From: Undibacterium sp.
Lineage (GTDB): Bacteria > Pseudomonadota > Gammaproteobacteria > Burkholderiales > Burkholderiaceae
Direction of reading: 5' to 3'
DNA: 6,239 nucleotides
Assembly: GCA_014376575.1 (NCBI GenBank)
Contig: JACMRF010000072.1
Coordinates: forward strand, 1-6,239
Shown: positions 1 to 5,974 of the stretch, in pieces
Layout: each line of letters starts with the position of its first letter
Numbering within the stretch: the first letter of the stretch is position 1
Notes under the pieces: model-generated
Told to the model about the DNA's origin: nothing
Databases searched by the model: none
Seen by the model: only the letters and a program-made list of their open reading frames with translations
Position numbers and translations under genes: made by a program

Positions 1-1095
1 AAATCCACCGTGCCAGTAGGCACAGCCGACAAAGTAACCACCGCCATAAACGCAGAAATAGCCGCTCGTTATTCCCTCCCCCTCACCGCATCACTCCCTC
101 TCCCCCAGGGAGAGGGCAGGGGTGAGGGCATCTCCGAATCCGAATCGGAATCCGCTCCCATCCCCACCTTCTCCGTAGTATCAAACCCAGAATTCCTAAA
201 AGAGGGTGCCGCCATTGAAGACTTCACCCGCCCAGACCGCATCGTCTTGGGCGTAGCCAGCGACCCGGCAGGCCAGCAAGCCCTGGCCACCATGCGCCAG
301 CTATACGCCCCTTTCAACCGTAACAATGAGCGCACTCGCGTCATGGACGTTAAAAGTGCCGAGTTCACCAAATACGCAGCAAACGCCATGTTGCCTGCCC
401 GCATCAGCTTTATGAATGAGCTGGCCAACCTGGCCGACGAGGTTGGTGCCGACATAGAACTGGTGCGCCAAGGCATAGGATCCGACCCCCGCATCGGCTA
501 CAGCTTCTTGTACGCCGGCACCGGCTACGGCGGCAGTTGCTTTCCCAAAGATGTGCAGGCCTTGGCCCGTACCGCACGCGAGCACGGCCAGACCCTGCGT
601 GTGCTTGAAGCTGTAGAAGCAGTCAACAACGACCAAAAACAAGTTCTGGTCAACAAGATCTTTGCTAAATACGGCCACAACCTGACCGGCAAAACCTTTG
701 CCCTGTGGGGCCTGGCCTTCAAACCCAACACCGACGATATGCGCGATGCACCCAGTCGCGTGGTTATCAGCGCACTGCTGCGCGCCGGTGCTTGCGTCCA
801 TGCGCACGATCCCGTGGCCGAGCAAGAAGCCCGCCGGGTATTGGCACTGGATCTGGCCGATGCGCCTGCGGTGCTGCAAAACCTGCAGTTTGCCGTCAAG
901 CCGATGGACGCCGTACAGGGCGCAGACGCGCTGATCATCGTGACTGAGTGGAAGGCTTACCGTAGCCCGAACTGGACAACGCTGAAGGCCGCGATGAAGG
1001 CCCCGGTGATTTTTGATGGGCGTAATCTGTATGAGCCACATGGAATGCAAGAAACCGGCATTGACTACGTTGCCATTGGACGCGGTCGTCTGTAA
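1..1095 (+). CDS. ugd: UDP-glucose 6-dehydrogenase, 5' end cut by window edge, with in-frame repeat insertion
   Basis: Oxidises UDP-glucose to UDP-glucuronate with two NAD+ in the cytoplasm, supplying an acidic sugar donor for polysaccharide synthesis. The reading frame is open from base 1 and begins with the family motif [12 protein letters not shown], so the GTG at base 10 is an internal valine codon, not a start. About 120 N-terminal residues, including the NAD-binding glycine loop, lie outside the window. Visible family motifs are NPEFLKEG (184-207), the KYAANAM segment with the catalytic Lys (370-372) and Asn (382-384), [10 protein letters not shown] with the catalytic Cys (codon 538-540), and [13 protein letters not shown] (718-756). 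The C-terminal UDP-binding domain is complete to the TAA. Between the KSTVPVG motif and NPEFLKEG the protein carries an extra low-complexity stretch of about 28 residues encoded by a palindromic repeat and a hexamer repeat (about 73-162). The rest is intact, so I treat it as a probably functional gene. GC content is high, unlike the genes downstream. Family identity is very secure. Confidence 0.95.
   Translation, partial: KSTVPVGTADKVTTAINAEIAARYSLPLTASLPLPQGEGRGEGISESESESAPIPTFSVVSNPEFLKEGAAIEDFTRPDRIVLGVASDPAGQQALATMRQLYAPFNRNNERTRVMDVKSAEFTKYAANAMLPARISFMNELANLADEVGADIELVRQGIGSDPRIGYSFLYAGTGYGGSCFPKDVQALARTAREHGQTLRVLEAVEAVNNDQKQVLVNKIFAKYGHNLTGKTFALWGLAFKPNTDDMRDAPSRVVISALLRAGACVHAHDPVAEQEARRVLALDLADAPAVLQNLQFAVKPMDAVQGADALIIVTEWKAYRSPNWTTLKAAMKAPVIFDGRNLYEPHGMQETGIDYVAIGRGRL
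80..128. repeat. GC-rich palindromic (REP/MITE-like) repeat inserted in frame in ugd
   Basis: Two nested inverted repeats are visible. The outer arms CCCTCACC (80-87) and GGTGAGGG (121-128) pair over 8 bp. The inner arms CCCTCTCCC (96-104) and GGGAGAGGG (108-116) pair over 9 bp around a 3-base loop. This CCCTCTCCC...GGGAGAGGG...GGTGAGGG pattern matches a dispersed, usually intergenic palindrome that I recall from many beta- and gammaproteobacterial genomes. Here it is read through as [13 protein letters not shown] in the ugd frame without a stop codon. The exact ends of the inserted unit cannot be fixed without a repeat-free homologue. Confidence 0.8.
133..153. repeat. Hexanucleotide tandem repeat (three and a half units) in ugd
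   Basis: TCCGAA occurs at 133-138 and 139-144, the variant TCGGAA at 145-150, and a partial TCC at 151-153. In frame this encodes Ser-Glu alternation (SESESES) directly after the palindromic repeat. A 6-bp unit changes length without shifting frame, so copy-number change would alter the loop length only. It may have arisen with the neighbouring insertion or at its edge. Confidence 0.75.
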
Positions 1096-1136
1096 TGAGC
1101 GTCGCAAGCGACTTGCAGCGAGCGAGATAAGCCAAG

Positions 1137-2714
1137 ATGGATCCAACTCATCGTGTTGTCATGAATACGGGCATTCTCTATGCTCGTATGGCGATCACGG
1201 TCGTTCTTTCGCTATACACAACGCGCCTAGTTCTGAATGCATTAGGCGTTGATGACTTCGGCATCTTCAACTTGGTAGGCGGTGTCATTGCGATGCTTAC
1301 CTTCTTGAACGCCAGCATGGCGGCAGCAACGCAAAGATTCATGTCCTACGCGCAAGGTCATGGCGATGAGGGGCGGCTGCATCAAATTTTCAACGTCAGT
1401 GTGGTGTTGCATGCAGGTATTGCCATCATTGTGCTTGGCATTTTGCAATTTGCAGGTTTCATACTCTTTGATAGGATGCTTAAAATAGCTCCAGAACGAA
1501 TGCAAGCCGCTTGGTTAGTTTATCAATTTGCAGTTGCTAGCACCTTTATTACCATCCTCGGTGTTCCGTACGACGCAGTGATCAATGCGCGGGAAAACAT
1601 GCTGCTATTCGCTGTATTGGGAGTAGTTGAAGCAGTAACTAAGTTAGCTATCGCACTAATTATTGTCGATGCGACTACAGACAAGCTGGAACTCTATGGT
1701 TTTTTGATGGCTGTGACTACGGTTGCATTGCTATTGATGCGTGCTGCTTACTGTCATCGTCGGTATCATGAATGCAAATATGCGTTGCGTCGCTATTTCT
1801 GTCGTTCTTTATTTAATGAAATGAGCCGATTCGCGGGTTGGTCGCTTTTTGGGAGTGCAACAAGCATGTTAGCGAATTATGGTCAGATATTAGTACTGAA
1901 TATGTTTTTTGGTGCTGCATTGAATGCAGCGCAGGGTGTTGCAATACAAATAAGCGGTCAGCTCAGCGTTTTAGCTGGAACAATGTTACGTGCACTTAAT
2001 CCACTTATCGCTAAAAGCGAAGGTGCTGGAAATCGTCAATTCATGCTTACGGCATCAATCATGGGGAGCAAGCTAAGTTTCTTCTTGCTAATGATTATTT
2101 ACATACCTGTGTGGCTTGAGATGCCATACTTATTCGGCCTGTGGCTTAAAGAAGTACCGCAATACGCTATCAAATTTTGTCAGCTTTTGTTAATACAGAA
2201 ATTGATTGAACAGTTATTTATAACCCTAGCAATTTCAATATCTGCTGTTGGAAATATTAGAGACTATCAATTAGTTTCATCTGTATTAACTTTGTTCCCG
2301 TTAGCTGTATCGTTTGTGTTTTTTAGATTTGGTTATTCACCTGAATATTTATATTACATTTTTATCTGTTATGCATTGGCGTCCCTGAATGTAACATTGT
2401 ATTTCGCCAAAAAATACTGTGGATTACTTTTATGGGATTATTTCTGGAATGTGATTGCAAGATGTACATCTTCATTCATTATTGTAATAGGTGTGAGTTC
2501 ACTACCGACAATATTTATGGCGAGCGGATTTAGTCGATTGTTGTATGTTAGTTCCCTATTATTTTTGTCTTTTTTCTTTTCCGTATGGTGGATTGGCCTG
2601 AATAAATTAGAGAGAGATCAAATTAAGGTGATATTAAATCATACTTTTAACAAGTTGCTGTCACGAGCGAACAGTATTGCTGCTAACTATAGGCATTCAA
2701 AACGAAACAAGTAA
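1137..2714 (+). CDS. Wzx-type polysaccharide flippase (MOP superfamily membrane protein)
   Basis: Predicted to move an undecaprenyl-pyrophosphate-linked oligosaccharide across the inner membrane. The 525-residue protein is strongly hydrophobic, with about 12-14 candidate membrane helices (for example near residues 11-33, 43-64, 86-111, 125-146, 154-178, 310-335, 378-400, 443-462 and 467-488). Its N-terminus, SLYTTRLVLNALGVDDFGIF followed by NLVGG and a TQRFMSY segment, is typical of the oligosaccharide-flippase/LPS-biosynthesis branch. It ends in a basic tail (RHSKRNK). The ATG at 1137 lies 41 bp after ugd and has no clear Shine-Dalgarno sequence; Met9 (1161) is an alternative, but the start chosen keeps the usual short lead before helix 1. 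GC falls strongly along the gene. The substrate cannot be read from sequence because Wzx proteins diverge widely. A multidrug MATE exporter is the main alternative, but the neighbours argue against it. Confidence 0.88.
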   Translation: MDPTHRVVMNTGILYARMAITVVLSLYTTRLVLNALGVDDFGIFNLVGGVIAMLTFLNASMAAATQRFMSYAQGHGDEGRLHQIFNVSVVLHAGIAIIVLGILQFAGFILFDRMLKIAPERMQAAWLVYQFAVASTFITILGVPYDAVINARENMLLFAVLGVVEAVTKLAIALIIVDATTDKLELYGFLMAVTTVALLLMRAAYCHRRYHECKYALRRYFCRSLFNEMSRFAGWSLFGSATSMLANYGQILVLNMFFGAALNAAQGVAIQISGQLSVLAGTMLRALNPLIAKSEGAGNRQFMLTASIMGSKLSFFLLMIIYIPVWLEMPYLFGLWLKEVPQYAIKFCQLLLIQKLIEQLFITLAISISAVGNIRDYQLVSSVLTLFPLAVSFVFFRFGYSPEYLYYIFICYALASLNVTLYFAKKYCGLLLWDYFWNVIARCTSSFIIVIGVSSLPTIFMASGFSRLLYVSSLLFLSFFFSVWWIGLNKLERDQIKVILNHTFNKLLSRANSIAANYRHSKRNK

Positions 2715-2754
2715 ACTGAAAGCGAATATTCAGATAAATAAAACTGGGCTAACA

Positions 2755-3285
2755 ATGACCACAGAGACCTTTGTATATAAAATTGGTGATCAAAGACGTC
2801 CAAGCAACGGGAGGCTTGCGCGTCTATTTCTAAGCCTGAACAGATTACCTTTAATTAGAAACCTCGGATTTGTGAAATGGGGCATTCTAAAATCATTTAA
2901 ACTTCCTAAATCAACCACATTAAATAAAGATTTCTATTGCTCAGCGCCAAATATTACAGTGGGCGAAAACGTTAGTTTAGCGGATGTATATATGCTTGCC
3001 TATGCACCTATCACTATTGGTAAAAATAGTGGGTTTTCATTTCGAAACATATTGATCACATCAACTCACGATATTAACAACTTTTCAACAGTTATTGCAA
3101 AACCAATAATTATTGGAGATAATGTTTGGATTACAACTAATGTAACTATATTGCCAGGTGTCACAATAGGTGATGGTTCAATTATTGGAGCAGGTAGCGT
3201 AGTTACTGGTGATATCCCCGCTCATGTATTTGCAGCAGGAAATCCTTGCCGTGTAATAAAAAAAATAAATTTTACAATGCGGTAA
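2755..3285 (+). CDS. Hexapeptide-repeat O-acetyltransferase (WcaF / maltose acetyltransferase-like)
   Basis: Probably transfers an acetyl group from acetyl-CoA to a sugar hydroxyl of the repeat unit, acting in the cytoplasm as a trimer like other left-handed beta-helix acyltransferases. The 176-residue product shows imperfect hexapeptide repeats from about residue 66 (ITVGEN, ITIGKN, IIIGDN, VTIGDG, SIIGAG). It has the family catalytic histidine in TSTHDI (His105) and the usual end AGNPCRVIKKI. The N-terminal 60 residues are basic and helical in character, as in WcaF-like proteins. The frame is open upstream to a TTG at 2677 inside the flippase gene, but the ATG at 2755 is preferred because the earlier part looks like non-coding overlap. 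It starts 40 bp after the flippase stop, with only a weak TGGG upstream. The acceptor sugar, and acetyl rather than another acyl group, are inferred. Confidence 0.85.
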   Translation: MTTETFVYKIGDQRRPSNGRLARLFLSLNRLPLIRNLGFVKWGILKSFKLPKSTTLNKDFYCSAPNITVGENVSLADVYMLAYAPITIGKNSGFSFRNILITSTHDINNFSTVIAKPIIIGDNVWITTNVTILPGVTIGDGSIIGAGSVVTGDIPAHVFAAGNPCRVIKKINFTMR

Positions 3286-3331
3286 CTGTATTTTTAGGTG
3301 TCAGATATAAATTCGAAATGTTGACTGTATT

Positions 3332-4126
3332 ATGAAAAAAATAACGAAAAAAATTGCTAAACCTCTCGTCAAACCAATATTAGCGTGGCTACGTGTTTTG
3401 GGAATCAATATATTTAGTCTTGCGAATTTGAGATTTATTCCTAGATATGTCTCGCAGTATTGGAGTTTTAAAAAATTAGGGGGTAAAGTCACCCACGCTT
3501 CGCCAATGTTAACTGAATGGGATAAACAAGCTGGATCTGCAAGTGGGCATTACTTTCATCAAGATCTTTTGGTGGCATCATTTATTTTTGAACAGCAACC
3601 GAGCCGTCATCTAGATATAGGTTCAAGGATCGATGGCTTTGTTGCGCACGTTGCAACATTTCGGTCGATTGAAATTGTTGATATTCGTCCGCTGACAGGC
3701 ACGGGTCATGACAATATAAGTTTTTTGCAAATGGACTTAATGCGAACGCCAAATAGCCAGGTGCTATTGGTAGATTCAATATCTTGCCTTCATGCAATCG
3801 AACATTTTGGGTTGGGGCGGTATGGTGATCCACTAAATCCATCAGGTCACATTGTCGGTTTCAATAACATTTTAAAAATGCTGAAGCCGAATGGTACGCT
3901 TTACATTAGCTTTCCTATTGCCTTTAGAAATGAAGTGCATTTTAACGAACAGCGAGTATTTCATCCAAAAGATATTTTTAATTGGGCAGATAATGGAAAT
4001 AATATTGAATTAATTCGATTTGATTACGTAGATGATCATGGAGACCTGATTAAGAACGCAGATTTAAACTATCTGCCATCAGGTTTAGTGTATGGTTGCG
4101 GAATATATACATTTAAAAAATTATAA
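3332..4126 (+). CDS. DUF268 family protein, methyltransferase-like, of unknown function
   Basis: Recognised as DUF268 from characteristic blocks in the 264-residue product: GHYFHQDLLVA (72-82), HLDIGSRIDGFVAHV (93-107), VDIRPL (116-121), DLM (135-137) and CLHAIEHFGLGRYGDP (152-167). The DIGSR segment, followed by an acidic residue at a strand end and an LKPNGTLYISFPI stretch (184-196), resembles the SAM-binding core of class I methyltransferases. That activity is inferred; I know of no proven function for the family. The first about 45 residues are basic and carry a hydrophobic stretch (about 11-35), which could contact the membrane. The ATG at 3332 follows a 46-bp gap and has no visible Shine-Dalgarno. 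Members often sit in polysaccharide clusters, so sugar or lipid-linked glycan modification is plausible. Codon use is AT-rich like its neighbours. Confidence 0.85.
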   Translation: MKKITKKIAKPLVKPILAWLRVLGINIFSLANLRFIPRYVSQYWSFKKLGGKVTHASPMLTEWDKQAGSASGHYFHQDLLVASFIFEQQPSRHLDIGSRIDGFVAHVATFRSIEIVDIRPLTGTGHDNISFLQMDLMRTPNSQVLLVDSISCLHAIEHFGLGRYGDPLNPSGHIVGFNNILKMLKPNGTLYISFPIAFRNEVHFNEQRVFHPKDIFNWADNGNNIELIRFDYVDDHGDLIKNADLNYLPSGLVYGCGIYTFKKL

Positions 4127-4133
4127 TATTCGA

Positions 4134-4964
4134 ATGGCTCAGTACAGCATCATAGTTAACAGCTGCGACAACTTTGCCGATTGCTGGGAGCCATATTTTA
4201 AGCTACATGCGCGGTATTGGCCTGACTGCAAAGGCAAACTTTTTCTGAATACTGAGACGAGAGACTTTAGCTACCCATGTTTGGATATCGTCGCACTGAA
4301 AGTTAACGAAGGTGAGCTTGATCGTCGACTAACCTGGAGTGAATGTCTTCTGCGTGCGCTGGACAAAATTGAAGGTGATATCGTGCTATATATGCAAGAG
4401 GACTACTTCATCAAGGCGCCAGTTGGAAATGAGATGGTTGAAAAATATGTTCAGCTGATGTGTGACGACAAGTCAATTGATTGCATTCACCTCACTGATC
4501 AAGCCGTGATTAATGAGGGGAAATCTAAATACAATGGCCTGTTTAAAGTAAAGCTGAAACAACGCTATCGGGTCGGATGCCAAGCTGCACTATGGCGTAA
4601 AAACGTTTTGAAGTCTTACTTGCGTGAACATGAAAGTGCCTGGCAATTTGAAGAGTTTGGTTCCATGCGCAGTACCAGAATCAATCATCACTTTTATGTG
4701 GTCGACCCAAATGTAGTCCAGCTGGGTAAGTATGAAATTATTCCTTACGTGTTTACCGGCATTGTTCAAGGTCGTTGGAAAGAAGATGTAGTGACTCTTT
4801 TTTCCAACCATGGGATAGAGATAGATTTTTCCAAGCGTGGATTCTTGAATGATGCGCCTCGTCGATCATTGGCACTCAAGTTCAATGGCTTTGTTAAACG
4901 CTTGCCCGGAAGGTTTGCGAGCTATATTGATCTTTATTTAAGAAAATTAGATAAACAGAAATAA
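4134..4964 (+). CDS. Putative glycosyltransferase of polysaccharide clusters (GT-A-like)
   Basis: The 276-residue product resembles uncharacterised glycosyltransferase-like proteins of capsule and O-antigen loci that start with a VNSCD motif (residues 8-12: IIVNSCDNFADCWEPYF), followed by KLFLNTET. It contains DIVLYMQEDYF (82-92), in which QED stands where GT-A enzymes carry a metal-binding DXD-type motif. A region with CQAALWRKNVLKSYL (149-163) and ESAWQFEEFGS (167-177) looks like the acceptor-side part of this family. No signal peptide or membrane helix is seen, so it is probably cytoplasmic. The ATG at 4134 fits where the homologous region begins. An in-frame ATG at 4092, overlapping the DUF268 gene by 35 bp, has a better upstream AGGT and would add 14 residues. 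GC is somewhat higher than in adjacent cassette genes. Donor, acceptor and even catalytic activity are inferred. Confidence 0.7.
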   Translation: MAQYSIIVNSCDNFADCWEPYFKLHARYWPDCKGKLFLNTETRDFSYPCLDIVALKVNEGELDRRLTWSECLLRALDKIEGDIVLYMQEDYFIKAPVGNEMVEKYVQLMCDDKSIDCIHLTDQAVINEGKSKYNGLFKVKLKQRYRVGCQAALWRKNVLKSYLREHESAWQFEEFGSMRSTRINHHFYVVDPNVVQLGKYEIIPYVFTGIVQGRWKEDVVTLFSNHGIEIDFSKRGFLNDAPRRSLALKFNGFVKRLPGRFASYIDLYLRKLDKQK

Positions 4965-4977
4965 TTTTGGGCTTGAG

Positions 4978-5967
4978 TTGAACACTAAATTAAAATCTAA
5001 TAAAAACATCTATCATGTTACTGTGCTAAAAATATTGCGCAGATTCTATGAAAGTGCTTTTAAAAAAAAATCTCTAATAAGACCAGCCTGCATTCAAGAA
5101 CCGAATGTAGCCTCCGATAAAATATTTGAGTTATTAAATTCGCCAAAACCCGTAATGATCTCTCGCTTTGGCAGTACGGAGTTAGCATGCATCGCCAATT
5201 ATCTTGGTGTAAAACAAGACAGAAAATCAGCATTTTCTTTTATCCAAGGAAAAGTGCCATCATGGTGGTGGAATGAAAAGATTATTCGCCAGATGAACAC
5301 TTATTCAGGGTTTTTTCCTGAAAACGTTTCTGCTATCGAAAAATTTTGTGAGCTAATGCTTCAGGATATTCTTTTGGTAGATTTGTTGGGCTCTTGGTTG
5401 CCAGACGAGGCGTTGTTTAAGATTGAACTCGGCTCTGCTATTAAGATTGACTTGGAATTACTGAACCCCTATTTTTCAAGTCCACCATGGACTCATGCGC
5501 TGGAAGGAAAAAAGGTATTAGTCATCCATCCTTTCGCCGGCACGATCGAAGCACAATACAAAAAACGTGAATTGCTGTTTAAGGACAATTTACTACCTGC
5601 TTTTGAGTTGAGAACGATTAAGGCAGTCCAAAGCATTGCAGGTGAAAAGACGCAATTCGAAACCTGGTTTGACGCACTCGATCACATGAAATCACAGATG
5701 GACCAAATTGACTACGACATTTGCCTGATTGGTTGTGGAGCGTATGGCTTTCCGCTTGCAGCACATGCCAAGCGCATGGGTAAAAAAGGGTTCCATCTAG
5801 GCGGCAGCCTGCAACTGCTGTTTGGCATACGGGGTAAGCGTTGGGAGAACCCTGATTACAACCCTGACTACAACTATGCATTGTTGATGAATGAGCACTG
5901 GGTTAAGCCTGCTGAAGAAGAGAGACCTATGGCGGCGATCAAAGTTGAGAGCGCATGTTATTGGTGA
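4978..5967 (+). CDS. Putative GT-D-fold-like glycosyltransferase (DUF1792-like), TTG start
   Basis: The 329-residue soluble protein has no membrane helix. Residues 56-74 read KPVMISRFGSTELACIANY, resembling the R-[FY]-G-D-G-E signature near the start of GT-D (DUF1792) glycosyltransferases, with Ser-Thr-Glu where that family has the metal-binding Asp-x-Glu. The C-terminal half has KKVLVIHPF (178-186), YDICLIGCGAYGFPLAAHAK (246-265) and FHLGGSLQLLFGIRGKRW (272-289), a nucleotide-binding-like layout ending as in uncharacterised polysaccharide-cluster proteins. The final ECYW-type tail (ESACYW) is the ending I expect, so the 3' end looks genuine. The start is uncertain: TTG at 4978, 13 bp after the previous gene, is the first possible start; GTG at 5023 is an alternative, and the first ATG (residue 60) would remove conserved sequence. 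A nine-A tract (5062-5070) lies near the 5' end. The role in transferring a sugar to the repeat unit is inferred. Confidence 0.65.
   Translation: MNTKLKSNKNIYHVTVLKILRRFYESAFKKKSLIRPACIQEPNVASDKIFELLNSPKPVMISRFGSTELACIANYLGVKQDRKSAFSFIQGKVPSWWWNEKIIRQMNTYSGFFPENVSAIEKFCELMLQDILLVDLLGSWLPDEALFKIELGSAIKIDLELLNPYFSSPPWTHALEGKKVLVIHPFAGTIEAQYKKRELLFKDNLLPAFELRTIKAVQSIAGEKTQFETWFDALDHMKSQMDQIDYDICLIGCGAYGFPLAAHAKRMGKKGFHLGGSLQLLFGIRGKRWENPDYNPDYNYALLMNEHWVKPAEEERPMAAIKVESACYW
5062..5070. repeat. A9 homopolymer tract near the 5' end of the GT-D-like gene
   Basis: Nine consecutive adenines encode part of the FKKKS segment (residues 29-32) of the GT-D-like protein. A tract of this length is prone to polymerase slippage, and a one-base change would frameshift the gene early. 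Whether it varies in nature cannot be told from one sequence, and the surrounding DNA is AT-rich. Confidence 0.6.
5848..5871. repeat. 12-bp tandem duplication in the GT-D-like gene
   Basis: AACCCTGATTAC (5848-5859) is followed directly by AACCCTGACTAC (5860-5871), differing at one base. In frame this gives NPDY twice (residues 291-298), just before the conserved C-terminal NEHW block. It looks like a small in-frame duplication that has begun to diverge. Confidence 0.7.
5963..5967 (+). promoter_or_regulatory. Shine-Dalgarno sequence for the last gene
   Basis: GGTGA, complementary to the 3' end of 16S rRNA, ends 7 bases before the ATG at 5975. It overlaps the TGA stop of the preceding gene, which supports translational coupling between the two. 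It is the clearest ribosome binding site in the window; the other cassette genes have weak or no visible ones. Confidence 0.55.
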
Positions 5968-5974
5968 CCCCATT

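Noticed and set aside
1101..1116. Overlapping 5-bp hairpins (GTCGC/GCGAC and GCAAG/CTTGC) between ugd and the flippase gene as a terminator
   Set aside because: Stems are short and no T tract follows, so a rho-independent terminator is not supported.
1095..1130. Eleven-codon ORF starting within the ugd stop (TAATG) and ending just before the flippase
   Set aside because: Too short to support as a gene, with no Shine-Dalgarno of its own; a leader peptide or remnant of an older gene is possible but unsupported.
301..1146. Long antisense reading frame opposite ugd
   Set aside because: A shadow of the GC-rich ugd coding strand, with no recognisable domain; the sense frame carries all UDP-glucose dehydrogenase motifs.
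1914..1930. Near-perfect palindrome GCTGCATT-G-AATGCAGC inside the flippase gene
   Set aside because: Lies within a conserved-looking coding stretch (AALNAAQ), has no partner copy, and an 8-bp arm is not far from chance for a sequence of this length.
3321..3331. TTGACT and TATTAT resembling -35 and -10 promoter boxes before the DUF268 gene
   Set aside because: The boxes nearly abut instead of lying about 17 bp apart and touch the start codon, so they cannot form a normal sigma-70 promoter for this gene.
3285..3331. Direct repeat ACTGTATT at 3285-3292 and 3324-3331 flanking the acetyltransferase-DUF268 gap
   Set aside because: Only 8 bp in AT-rich DNA, with no insertion-like sequence between the copies; most likely chance.
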